This document shows positions 15,515 through 27,905 of a stretch of 64,000 nucleotides of DNA, one piece after another. Numbering within the stretch: the stretch's first letter is position 1; each line of letters starts with the position of its first letter. The DNA lies in NCBI GenBank assembly GCA_963719885.1, contig CAVRDP010000007.1, positions 372,001 through 436,000 of the forward strand, read 5' to 3'. A program made the translations under genes and the position numbers. Source of the DNA: JANXQG01 sp963719885 (GTDB taxonomy: Bacteria; Planctomycetota; Planctomycetia; Pirellulales; Thermoguttaceae). Under the pieces are notes generated by a model. It was not told the origin of the DNA and did no database searches. It saw only the letters and a program-made list of their open reading frames with translations.

Positions 15515-17957
15515 GCCTCGCTGGAAGCCGCCACGTAGCCGCTGATGGTCCCGCGCATGCGGTCGCCGTTGTGGAATTCGAACAAGGCGTCCGACTGCGG
15601 GGCCGGGTCCGCGGCCAAACCGTCCAGCGACAGGCAGCGCACCGCCGGGCCAGGCCGGGCCGTCACCGACGATCCCTACGCCGCTTCCCCGCCAGCCCGA
15701 CACGAGGTTGCCCTCGATGCGGCGGCCATCGTCGAAGACCGCGGCAAGTTGGCCGGAGCCCGGAGTCTGACGCAACCGCCGGGCCAAGGCACAGACCTCT
15801 TCGACCCCGGCCAGCGTCGTGACCGTGGGGCTGATCAGCACGGCGTCGCATTCCTTGCGGCCCGGCCCTTCGCCGCGGACGGCGATTTCCGTCTCGCCCG
15901 GCTGCAAGTCGACCGTGCCGGCAAACTGCCAATTCGGAATCCTGGGGCCTCGCGAATGCGTGACGGCCAGCGGCTTGCCGCCCACGCTGGTCTGAAGGCC
16001 GCTTTGCTTTCCAAGGTCCCAGTCAGGCCCGCAGCCACACCCGGTAATTGCCCGGCCGTGAAATAAGGACGGTCCGTTGCATGCTATGGCCTGCGCCGAC
16101 GTGCGTGGCCGAAGAGTCCCGATGGGGGATGAACTGCCATGGGCCGTCGAAATCTTCGGCCTGCATCAGCTGCGTGCCCGCGGAAAAGAGTGCATCCAGC
16201 ACGTCAAGCTCGTACTTGCGGCGGAGATAAGCCACCAACGCGCGGCGTTCGGCCGACGACAGGGCGCGGTTGTAGACCAGCACTTCGGCAATCTGGCCGT
16301 CGTAACCGCTTTGTGGTTGGTCAGGCTTTTGTCCTCCGAGGCAATAGCCTTGGCCGCACCGGTTGCTCACCGCGGGGTGGTCTGGCATCTTGCGATTCAC
16401 GCCCAAGACGTCGCCCAGGCCGTCTTGGACCTCCAGGGAGGAACTTTCGCCGGCCGCGCAGATCATGACGATGGCAAAGCGGCCGTCGGCGGCAATTTGC
16501 AGAGGATCGTACACATTGTTCTCGTTGTTCTGCGCGGGAGACACCCAGCGCAGGCAGCCCTGCATGGCATCGGATTCCTCAACATGTTCGAAGCATAGTG
16601 TTTCCCGTCTGTCGCCAGCGCCAGGGTCTCCTGCGGAGAAGACGAAATTCTGATACTGCCGGCCGCGCTGCACTTGCAAAACGAGCAAGGTGGTCGAGTC
16701 GACCTGTTCGTGAAGCTTGTCCTTGGCCCGCCCCAGCATCCGTCCACCGCCGAAGGCGACTGTCGGCCCGATTGCCCGCCCCGGGCTGGTGCATCACGTA
16801 GGACGGCGCCTGCTCGGGCGGCGCGGCAAGATCGAAATGACGGCCCGACTGGTCGCTCCAGGTGGCCGCCGCCCCGCTGAACTCCGGGTCCGCGGGGCTG
16901 CGGCCGGCGGCATCACGGACTCCCGCATCGGCCCGCAGCCAAAGGCGGAGGTCCGAGAGTCGGGATCGGGCTGGCCGCTGGGCAGCGCAACGCTGGCTGC
17001 CAGGATGGGACGGCCGATCCCAGGGAGGCCAGGACCAGCAGGGCGATGACGGCCCATGAGGCGAATGATGGCAAATGTTCAAGTTCATCGGCTGGCTTGC
17101 AGCTTTCGCAATCATGGCGGCCGGTCAATGCCGGCTTGGCGGGTCGCAATTCAACAATCTGCTTACGGTTTTCTGCCGTGGGGGAGTCATTCTTCGGGCC
17201 GTAGCCAAAACAACACCACGTTCGATCGCCGCGGGCCGCGATCGGCCCGAAGAGGATGGGCTGGTTCTTTTCCAACGGCATCAGTCCGTAGGCGCGGGTT
17301 TGTCCCGTGGCGGGGTCGAGCCAGAGGAATACGAGTTACGGCTTCTCGACGACGGCTTGCCGGGCACACAGCATCAGGCCGGAAGGCGTACGGGCGAGGG
17401 CCGAAAGCATGCTGGGAATCTCGCGCTGCCAAAGGACTTCGCCTGTCGTTTTGTTCAAGACGACAAGTCCTTGCGCGGTCTTCACCAGCGAGACGGTCGT
17501 CCGCGAGATCGACAAGCCGTTGCAAGCCGATGATGCCGCGCTGCCAGCAGCGCTGGCCCGTCTCCGCGGTCAGGCAATCAATTACGCAGACTTCCGGGCT
17601 GTTGGATGAAGAGCCGTCCCGCGGATTCAATCGCGGGCTGGCTGTGTTGATGGACGAAGGCGGGGTCGATGTTGGAGGGCAGAACGGTTTCTTGGCGGAC
17701 CCAAAGGATCCGCCCCTGCAGATCGGCACAAATCACGTTTCCCGCCACCAGGACGACGAGCCGATTGCCGGCCCAGGAGGCCTGGCATTCGTCGGGCAAA
17801 TTCTGGCGATCGGCCGTCTCCAGGATCTGCTGCCGGAAAAGGACGTCGCCCGTCTCGGGATGCAACTCTACGAGACTCAGCGGCGAGGCGAACTGTCCGC
17901 CGGCCGGTCCGACCGTGAGCACGAAGAGCCGCCCGCGATACCAGAGCGGATCGCTGG

Positions 17958-17990
17958 CCGCCGACCCTGAGTGCAGGGTGCCCCGCCGCA
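17958..17990. repeat. Mini-palindrome, CACT-loop variant
   Basis: Core ACCCTG-AGTG-CAGGGT at 17964-17979. The frame of the quinoprotein-like gene changes here. Confidence 0.6.
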
Positions 17991-18152
17991 ATCGCCCAGC
18001 CACAACGTGCGGCCCGTCTTGCCGTCGAGGCAGGCGACTCCGGCCCGACCGGACGCGATGGCGGCGCGGATGTAAATGCACGGCCCACAGACCAGCGGCC
18101 GCACGGGGCCGGATGACCAGCCGTTGCGAAGAGGAACATCCCAGCGAAGCTT

Positions 18153-18184
18153 TCCGCGACCCGGAGTACCAGGTGCCCCAGGTC
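18153..18184. repeat. Mini-palindrome read in frame
   Basis: Core ACCCGG-AGTA-CCAGGT at 18159-18174. The gene reads through it as APGTPGRG without losing its frame. Confidence 0.6.
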
Positions 18185-18429
18185 GAAGGCCGCGATCCGC
18201 GAGCCGCTCGATGACGAGCAGCGAATCTTCGCCGGCCTGCAGCACCAGGTTCCGCCAGGACCAATCGACCGCGCGAAATTCCAAGGGAATCGGATCGCCG
18301 TCCTTGTAACCCCGCCCCGCGCTGTCGTCGAGTTGCCCAAAGCCGGCGGCCTGAAAGACCACCGGTTGCATGACGCCAACAACGGGGAGTGAGTCGGCGG
18401 CAGAAAGCACCTCCGGGGCGGTCTGCCGC

Positions 18430-18460
18430 CGACCCGCACCCACAAGTGGGTACCCGCCGT
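18430..18460. repeat. Mini-palindrome read in frame
   Basis: Core ACCCAC-AA-GTGGGT at 18438-18451. It is translated as GGYPLVGAG within the quinoprotein-like gene. Confidence 0.55.
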
Positions 18461-21012
18461 GTGGCTGAAGCTGATCGCGGACCCAGCCCTCGAATTGCTC
18501 CGGCGGGACCTTCACGCCGCCCAACGACACGGGCCGAGTGGGCGGCTGCCCCTGGAGCGAACCGAGCATGGCCGAGACCAAGCGTTTGCGGGCGGCAAGG
18601 TCGGGCTGCTCGGCGGGCGAAGCGGAGCGGAGACCTTCGTCATACCACGAGGCGGCCTGGGCAAGATCGGCGGCCGCCAAGGCGCGATCGCCCAACCATT
18701 GACAGGGCAGCGCGGCAGCCGCCGCGCCGCAGTACTGCAGCGGCAAGGCCTCGACGGCGGCCGGATCGCCCTGGGCCAGGGTCTGCTCGATCTTAAGCTG
18801 ATCGGCCGGTCCGATCTGGCGGTCCATGCCCTCGGCGAGTCCGGGATGCTCACGCAGCACCAGCCGCAACGCGACACGGAAGGAAATGAAAAGCTGATCG
18901 TCGTTCGGCGCGGGAACCAGGCCCTCGTTGCGCGGAGGGACACTGGCGATCAGGCTCCGGGCCGCATCGTCGTATTGTTTGCCTTCCAAGGCCGCGAGCA
19001 ATTCAGAGAGGATGTTGGTCGCCGCGCGATTCAGCGGCGGCGTCACCGCGCGGGTGGTGTCGATCGCGGCGATCCGCTTCTTCCTCCGCGCCTTCCCCGC
19101 CGGGCGAACATCCAACGACGACAACAACAGCTCAATCTGTGTGTTCACCGGCCAATAGCCGATCTGTTGCGGATCGTATGCCCGCCAGAAGGTGAGTAGC
19201 CGTTCCATGCGGACCAGGCTCGCCTCGCGATGCTGGACATAGAACAAGGTCAGGGCATCGCGGGCTAGTTCCCAGGAAATGGGACCGCTGCGTTCAAGGG
19301 GGTCGGCGATGGAAGTCTGCATCAGTGCCTGCTGGTAATGCTCGAAATCGGCCCGCGTGTCAAGCACTTCGCGACCCAACCGTTCCCAAAGCTCGACCTG
19401 CCGTCGGGCCCAGTCCTGGCGGTAGTGCCAGACGAGGGACATATCTTGCAAGAGATCTATCTTGGCTTGCAGCGTGTGCAGATCCTCCAGTCGCTCGCGC
19501 ACGGCAAAATACAGCAGCCACTCGGCCGCGTCGCGCTGTACCGGAGCGGCCATCGCCTGTAGCGTGCAGGCAAAGCGCCACTCCGCGGGCGAACAACCCC
19601 GTGGGCGCAGGCGGGCGACCGCGCTGGGCCCAAGCCTGGGGCGTTTCGTTCTGGTCGGTTTTCATGGTCAACGTCGGCCGCAGCCGCCTTGGCGAGCAGA
19701 TCGGCGGCGACTGCCGCGGTCAGGCCGCCGAATTCGCGGACTTGCAGGCTCCGCAAGCGGAAGTGGCGGCTCGCATTGTCCGGATTCTTGCGGTCGCTAC
19801 TGGTTTCGCGGGCATAGAGCGCGATCGTTTGCCAGGAACTGTTGCGATCGCGGCCGTCGAGCGCGCAGCCCCAGTGGACTCCATCGCCGCTGACCCAGCA
19901 TTTGACGTTCCGCCGACCAGGACCAGCCGCAGCCATTGCCGCGGGCCGGCCAGCGGCACCGCACGGCTGATGAAATCGGAACTGAACGCTGGCGAGCTCT
20001 GCTGCGGACTGCCGAAGCCGAAGGCAAGATTCTTGCCGTCACGCGGCCGAATTCAATGCCGTCCAGCGGTTCGCCTTTGGCGTCGAGCAAGGCAAGGCCG
20101 GTACCAGGGGTCGCATCGTCGACCTGAACGATGACTTCGTACAAGCCCGGCCCGGCAGCCGGCAGAGGTGACAAGGGCTGTTTCGGTGGTAGTTCTCCGC
20201 CGCCAGTTCCACGCAACCGTCTGTCCAGTTTCCGCAGGCTTGCTCCGTTCGGCAGCTTCTTGCCTCCAAGGAAGCTCGGCGGGCCGCGTGCCGTCAGGAC
20301 GACGCGGCGGGCGGGCGCAAGTTTCTTCCGGCACCGGTCCGCTCGGCAAGAGGGCCAGGTCTTGCAGCATCGCGTCGTTAGGTACCTCGATGTAAAGGTC
20401 TTTCAGCGGGCCTTCCAGGGGAACGGTCATCAAGCGGACGTTGCCCTTGGTCACCACGACGGCCCCGTCCTGCCAGCGGACCTGATAGGCACCGTGGGGC
20501 AGCCGCAGGCCGCGGCGGTCGTCGGTGGCTGCCAACGAAACAAGAATCGAGCGGGGGTCTTTTTTCAACCGTTTCACCATGGCTTCGCCGGGCTGTTGCA
20601 TGATGCGGTAGGCGGCACCTGCGGCGAAAGGAACAAGCAAACACCGTGCCCTTCGCCCCAGGCGTGGATCCGCAGTTGCTTGCCCGGCTCGGCGAGGGCC
20701 ACGAGCAAGGCGTCTTCCGCTTTCCAATCGCGGACGCGGAACAGCCCAGTTAGTCGTGCCCTGGCACGGTCCCCTGGAAAAATGCGGCTTTCTCCCCCGA
20801 CGCCTTCCAGCATCTTTTGCGCCTCGGCCAGGGAAACAAAGCCGCCCGACGGCCGAACGTGAAAGCACGTTTCCTCGAAGGTGGGCAGCGGCTCGTCCTT
20901 TTCCGCCGCTGCCGAAATACCGCACAAAGCAAGGCCGATGACGATTGCAGCAGACGAAGTTCTCATAACTCTTCCGCGTTTCGGTGCGGAACGCTGGTCC
21001 CACCCCACTGCC

Positions 21013-21923
21013 TCATCGTCTTCTGTTCAGCCGGCTGCGGTGGTTCAGATAGTCGATCAGCACCTCGCCCATGTCGCGGCTCGTATCGACCAGCACGCGC
21101 TCGATCCGGTTCCGCTCGCAAATCTCTTCCAGGCGGCGGTTGAAGGTTGCCACCGCCTGCAGATAGTTGCGGCGAATGGCCTCGGGGTTGGCCAGGAGCT
21201 CGTCGGGAATCTCCAGGCCGACGAACTTGGTCATGCGATCGAACTCGAAGGCCAACTCGTCGTGGTGCATGACCTGGAAGAGCACGACTTCGTGCAGGCG
21301 GTAGCGCATCTGCTGCAAGGCGGGCTCCAGAGGCCGCCAGATCGGTGAAGAAATCGCTGAAGATCATCACGATCTCCCGCCGCTTCGTGCGGCCGCAGAG
21401 CTCGCTCAGGCAGGCGGCCATCTGCGTCTTGTTGACCGGCGACAGCCCGTCGAGCAGCTCGGCCATGCGGATGATCTGGGCCATCGAGTTGTTGGGCGGT
21501 ACCGTGCCCAGCACCTTCTCGTCGAAGGCGGCCAGCGAGATCTTGTCGCCCTGGTGGACGATCGCATGGCCCAAGGCGGCAACCATCTGCGCGGCGTAGG
21601 CCAGCTTCTGCTGCGGGCCGTCGCCGTAACGCATCGAGGCGCTGGCGTCGAGCATGAAATGGCAGACGAAGTTCGTCTCCATTTCGTATTGCTTGACGAA
21701 CAGCAAGTCGCGCGTGAAGTACAGCCGCCAGTCGATATGCTTGGGATCGTCGCCCCAGGCATACTCGCGGTGGCCGGCAAACTCGACGGCAAAGCCCGAC
21801 AGCGGCGACTTGTGCGATCCGGCCAGGTTGCCCAGCACCAGGCCGCGGGGATCGATCCGCCGGCCGGCCAAGCCGGTTGAGCACGTCGGGATTGAGGTAG
21901 CGGGAGAGGACGGAGCGCGCCAT
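21013..21923 (-). pseudogene. DUF58 / von Willebrand factor A protein, two frameshifts
   Basis: From ATG 21923 the protein reads MARSVLSRYLNPDVLNRL, then changes frame into GRRIDPRGLVLGNLAGSHKS and the DUF58 hallmark REYAWGDDPKHIDWRLYFT. A vWA-type motif, MLDASASMRYG, follows about residue 95. A second change near 21320 leads to the C-terminal part with RYRLHEVVLFQVMHHDE. Full length would be about 303 residues, normal for the family. The protein is a usual partner of MoxR, encoded 48 bases upstream. Both breaks look like single-base indels. Confidence 0.75.
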
Positions 21924-21971
21924 GGGGGAGGATTCGAATTTGGTGACAGATCTGAATCGGAAATCGGAAAC

Positions 21972-23010
<1,039 letters not shown>

Positions 23011-23052
23011 GGTGGGTCGGTTCTTGGTGGGGGTTGAGGTAGGATTTAACTA

Positions 23053-25957
23053 TCGATCGAGGTTCTCAAAATACTCTTGGGTCCGCCGTTCGTATCCGGG
23101 AGGGGGACGGCGTTGGGCATTGCTGCGCATGGTGTCGCGGGCCTCGGGAGGCAGGTTGGCAAACCACGGCTCCTTGCGGAGGTCCTGCCTGTCGGGCAGT
23201 TTGTTGTCGGCCGAAGGAGGCCCGCCGGGCCCCATCTTTTTTGCCCCTTGGGACGAAGGGTGGCTGGCGACGGACATCTCGGCCTCGTGCACCCGGTTCG
23301 TGTCCCGGCTCGTGACCGGGCTCGTGGGCTTCCTCGTGGTTGCCCTGGGCCTCGGCCTGGGCCTGGGCCGCTTCGGCGGCGATTTGTTCCTGGCGGGCGG
23401 CCAGTTCGGCCGAGGCCTGGGCAAGGTCTTGACGCACTCCGTTCTGAGCGGCCTGCATGTCGGCCGGCGGCTCGGAGGGGTTGTTCGCGGCCTGCTGGGC
23501 CTCGTGCTGGGCATCGCCCAGGTCCTGTGCGGCTGCGGCATCCAAAGGCTTGGCCTCGTTGGCCAGTTCGCCGGACTCCTTGGCTTCGTTGCCCAATTCC
23601 TTCGAGGCCTCGGCGGCGAGTTGATGCATCGCTTCGCCCAATTCCTTTTTCGCCTCTTCGAGGTCTTGCTTGGTGGCCTTACGGTCTGCCGCGGCCTTTT
23701 CCGGCGTGCCTTGCGCGGCGTCCTGCTTGGCCTGATCGGATTGGGCCGCGGCCTTGGTCAAGGTTTCCGCGGCCTGCGGGCGCCGGCCTGGGCCAGGTCG
23801 GCCGCCTCCTTGCTGGCCTCGGTCACCTGCGACTGCGGATCGTTCTTGTCGCCGGCATGCTGGTCACCGTTCTCCTTTTCGCCTTGTTGCTTCTCGCCCG
23901 CCTGCTGGTCAGCGGCCGGTTTATCGCCGTTGGGGTTGATCGCCGGCCTGCTTGTCCGCCTGATCGGCTTTTGGTTTATCTCCTTCTTGCTTTTCTCCGG
24001 CCTGGGCCTTTTCCGCGGCCTTGTCGGCTTCGGCTTGATGCTGCAAGGCCTCCTCCACTTTCTTGTCCGCCTGGGCCAAGGCATTGAGGCGATCGGTGGT
24101 CGGGTCCATTGCTTTGGCAAGCTCGTTGTCGACCTTTTGCTTGAGATCGGCAAGTTTGTCGCTCTGCTCCTGGCTGAGCTTTGCCAGTTCGTCGGCGGCC
24201 TTTTGCGCCTCCTTGCGAACTTCTTCCGCGGCCTTGGTGAGCTCCTGCGCCGCTTCGTCGGCATGCTTGCCCGTGTCTTGTGCCGTGGCTTTGGCGTCGT
24301 TGGTAGCCTGCTCGGCCTTCGCTGCATCGGCCTTCTGCGTGTCCTCGGGCTTGGCCTGATCGCCGGCTTTGGCGGCATCGTTGGCCTTGGGCTGTTCTCC
24401 GGCCTGCTGCGCATCGGGCGTCTTCTGCCCGGCATCGGCCTTCTGCGCGTCCTCCGGCTTGGCCTGATCGCCGGACTTGGCGGCATCGTTGGATTTCGCC
24501 TGCTCGGCCTTGTTGAGATCCTTGGCAGCTTCCTTCATTTCCTCCAAGGCCTTCTTCACCTCTGCGTCGGCCTTCGGCACGGAGTCTGCCACATCCTTTT
24601 GTGCGCTCTTGGCGTTCTCGGTGGCTTCCTCGTTCTTCTTTTCGAGGCCCGCGGCCTGCTCGGACTTCAGTCCTTCCTTCTCGGCGGCCTGATTGGCATC
24701 CTTGGCGATCTCCCGCTCGGCTTCGGCGGCCTTTTCCAGCTTCTCGGCGGCAGCGGCCAATTGCTCGATCTTCTTTTCCAGTTCCTGGCGCTTGGCGTCT
24801 TCGGCGGTCTCGGGCTCTCTGGGCATCGTTCGTCGCTGATTTCGCGGCCTCGTGGGCCGCCGCCTTGAGATCCACGGCCGCTTTGTCCTCATGGGCCAGG
24901 GCCTCGGGCTGCTTCTGCTCGAGGAGACTGTTGGCGGCCTCCTGGGCCTCATGCTTGGCCTCCTCGAGCGCCGCCTTGACTTCCGGCTTGGCGGACGTGC
25001 TGAGATTTTCGATCTTCTTGGCCAATTCGTCTTCCTTCGCGGCCAGCTTGTCGGCGGCCTCGGGTTCCAACGGCTTCTTCTCGCTCTGCTCGCGGATCTC
25101 CTCTTGTGTCTTCAGGGCCTCGGCAATCTTCTCTTCCAGGGAGTTGGCGTCCATGGTTTTCTGCAGGTGGCGGATTTTCTCCAAAAGGGCCTCCAAGGCG
25201 GCGATAACTTCCGCCTGGGTGCCGGCCGCGGTCGTAAAGTCGGCGTCGTGAAGGCCCTTCTCGGCCTTGCCCAGAAGTCCGTCGATCTGGAATTTTTCCA
25301 CCATCTGCACGGCTTCGGAGGCCTCTCGGCCCACTTCGCCCGAGAAGTGACTAGTTTCCCGCAAACTCTGCTTGAACCGGCCGAAGCTGGCGGTCACGTC
25401 GCGCTGGTCCTCCAGGGCGGCCAGGTTCAACTCAGGACGACGGTCGGCCGGTTCGCCGGGCAGGTCCTCGGTGTTCTTGTGCACTTTCGTTTGATGCTCG
25501 ATGAGCTGGCGGATCTGGCGGGCCAACTCAGCGATCTTCAGCCGCCGCAGCAGGATCTGCTGCTCGACCTGGATCCGCACGAGGATCTCGCGGCTCTTGC
25601 TGCGGGCGGCCCGGAAGGCCTTGACGCGCTGGGTATTGTCGTTCAGATCGACCTTTTCCAGGATGTCGACGACCTCCTTCATCTGCTTGTGCACCATCTC
25701 GTCGAGATGATCGCGCATGGAACGGATCTCGCCGTACCAGGGATGCGACGTGAGGTTGTTGTCGCGAAACTGCTGAAGCTGCACGTCGAGCACTTCGCCG
25801 ACAAGCTGCCGGGCGATGTCGCTGGCCTGCTGCTGGATCTGTTTCTGCTGCTGCAATCGCTGGGCCGAGACGGTTTGCACGGCGTCTGCGCCGCCAGGGG
25901 TGCATGGAATCCGAGGAGAATCCCCAAGGCAATCCAAGCCACAGGTAAAGTCTTCAT
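23053..25957 (-). pseudogene. Secreted Ala/Lys/Glu-rich coiled-coil protein, frameshifted
   Basis: The start at 25957 begins a signal peptide, MKTLPVAWIALGILLGFHAP, then the frame changes. The main body is almost entirely heptad-like helix with very many Ala, Lys, Glu and Gln residues. It includes tandem blocks of the type GDQAKPEDAQKADA / GDQAKPEDTQKADA. The last frame ends NLPPEARDTMRSNAQR...YFENLDR. About five frame changes are required over roughly 960 residues. Its ATG overlaps the stop of the upstream gene (ATGA), showing translational coupling. Proteins like this are a regular, unexplained member of planctomycete MoxR operons. Confidence 0.65.
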
Positions 25958-27763
25958 TGTTTTTCTCCTTGACCAGTAAGTTGTGTGTTGATGTTGTCCA
26001 GCCCGCCGCCGGTCTTCTGATCGGACTCATACTGGCTCGCCAAGAATCCGGGCAGATCCGTCACTTGGAAAACCAACGGCGGATCGGCGTCCACGGTGGC
26101 GGCTGCGGCGGGTCCGCGGAAGTCGCTGACGTGGAATATCACTTTCAGTGTATCACCCGGCTTCAAGGGAAGCGACTTCAGGGGCAGTGGATAATCGCCC
26201 TCGCGGCTCCGCGGCGATGCTTCGGGCGGGAAGCGGCAAACTTCGATCCGGCCCTCGCGTTTTTCCGTTGCGGAAGCATCGGCGGAAGTCGTTGCCGAGG
26301 CGTCGCCCGAGGTCGCTTCCCAGGTAAGCCAGATGCAGCCCAGGGCGTGGTCGTCGGCCGCTTCGTAGTGAACGTTGGGCGAACCGGTCGGCAATACGAT
26401 CGGAGTCTTGGTCGTCGCCAGAATGCCCGGCGGCAGGTCGGGTTCGATGGCGATGGAACCTTCCAGCGGCTGCTCCAAGGTTTGGCCTTCGACATCGTGG
26501 ACTTGGATCGAATAGGACAGCCCCTGGGCTACCGACGCCAGCGGCGTGCCGGTCGTGGCCAGGATCCAGACTTCCCCGCCGTCGGCCGCGGGCCTCGGCA
26601 CGCTGCAGCGGATAGGTCTTTTCGGCGGGCTTCGCTGCGACCGCGTCCGGGGGGCGATCGCTATCCCGCTCGGCGATTTTCACCTCGGCGGCGCTGAGAG
26701 GACGATCGCTATCGAGTCGCAAGCGAACCTCCGAGCCCGCCAGCACGGAGAACTGTCGCATGCCGCGAGGCAGCTTCTGCACCGCCTCGGCCGACTGCCG
26801 CGCATAAACCGGCAGCACGACTTCCGCTTCCAACTCGACCACCGGCAACGGTGTCACACTGAGCAAAAGCGGATCGGTCCAGGCATCGCCCAGATAGACT
26901 TGGTACCGCGCCGACTGGTTCAGCGCGGCGTAGGCGCCGCGATATTGTGCCTGACTTTGCTCGCCGTCGGCGCCGGGCAACGGCGCCAGGGCGACGTTTA
27001 CCGCGGGGCCGCGGCCCGGGAGAAAAATCTCCACGCGGCCGGAAGCAGGTTGCGAGCCTTCAACCGTGACTTCGAAGTGAACCGCCTGGCCACACGGCAC
27101 GTGTACGGTCGCCTTTTGCGCGGCATTACTTGGCGACGAGAAATCGATGCTCTTGCCGTTGACCGTGATCGCGACTAGCACAGTCTGCGAAGGATAGTGC
27201 TGCCCACCGAAAGCGAGTCGCTGGAAAAAGACTCGCACGTAGTCCGGCGCAAGAACTCCCAACAGCACCCAGAGGGCTACGGTGGCCGCGAGCACCTTCA
27301 GCCGCCCACTCAGCGGCTGGCGCGGCATGGCAGCCATCACGTTGAGATTCTTCTGCCGGGCGGCCACGCGGTCGATCACCGCCGTCTCCAACTGCGGCGA
27401 GCCCCACCGCGCGGCATCGGCCGATTCGAATTGCAGGGCAGCCACCAGGTCGCTGTCGATGCCCGTTTGCCGCTGGACCAGGAGGGCCACGTCGGTTTCG
27501 TCTTCGCGCTTCCCCAGCCAGGGCCGGGCAAAGCGGGCGAACGCCCACATCACGGCCGCTGCGGCGCATCCCAAGAGCAGCAGCCGCTGCAAGAGATCGA
27601 CGTTGCGTTGAAAATACCAGTCCAGGGCGAACACGCCCGCCAAGACCCAAAGCACGGCAATCGTCAGGCCGCTGGCCGCAGTGCTCCGACGAAACCATCG
27701 CCGGCGGCGACGGAGCCGTGCGAGTCGTTTGTGGAACGGTCGAAGATGCTCGGTTTGGTTCAT
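25954..27763 (-). pseudogene. DUF4175-like membrane protein, one frameshift
   Basis: Three membrane segments lie in the N-terminal part: about residues 29-52, 57-78 and 154-172. A long extracytoplasmic region of beta-sandwich character follows. The frame breaks near 26600, where an extra G separates YPLQRAE from PAADGGEVWILATTGTPLA. The C-terminus then runs to FLASQYESDQKTGGGLDN and the stop overlaps the start of the coiled-coil gene. Total about 600 residues. The name DUF4175-like rests on the topology and operon position, so it is tentative. Confidence 0.65.
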
Positions 27764-27905
27764 GGGAGGCCAATCCTCGTGTGAGGTGGAATTATACCGC
27801 TCGCGCTTGAGACGGACACTAAGGCAAAACCTAAGCTATGGCTGTAAGTCATTCCGTCGCTTACAGTTAGGGTTAGTGTGGACTTGGCCAATCTACTCGG
27901 GTATT

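Larger units (their letters stand above)
14397..17074 (-). pseudogene. Secreted LamG + NPCBM domain protein, multiply frameshifted
   Basis: Several overlapping reading frames must be joined. A signal-like segment (SFASWAVIALLVLASLG) is followed by LRLWLRADAGVRD and ATWSDQSGRHF, the start of a LamG-type concanavalin domain. This continues in a second frame with VLVYNRALSSAERRALVAYL. Middle frames contain FEFHNGDRMRGTISGYV and YGDLLEVAMQPMDAWEAYHR. The last frame has WKWQADRNVAGGELRSGG and WGFGVHAPNELDF, an NPCBM domain that normally binds carbohydrate. At least five breaks occur; two coincide with mini-palindromes at 15086 and 15480. Either a decayed gene or an error-rich stretch. The start, probably TTG 17074, is uncertain. 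Confidence 0.6.
17090..20966 (-). pseudogene. Secreted quinoprotein-like (PQQ/beta-propeller) protein, multiply frameshifted
   Basis: The start ATG 20966 follows GGAAGAG and begins a signal peptide, MRTSSAAIVIGLALCGISAA. Later frames contain a beta-rich domain (QVRWQDGAVVVTKGNVRLM), a helical middle with VRERLEDLHTLQAKIDLLQ and a C-terminal propeller-like region. That region has repeats such as GVACLDGKTGRTLWLGDCGG and NVICADLQGRILWVRQE, typical of PQQ-binding-like blades. Around eight frame changes are needed. Three mini-palindromes lie in it, two read through in frame. It belongs to the operon below DUF58 and MoxR. The exact C-terminus is unclear. Confidence 0.6.

Noticed and set aside
14397..21003. 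One giant fused LamG-quinoprotein gene
   Set aside because: The frame around 17090 is open, but a signal-like segment and a possible start favour two genes; the frame breaks make a decision uncertain.
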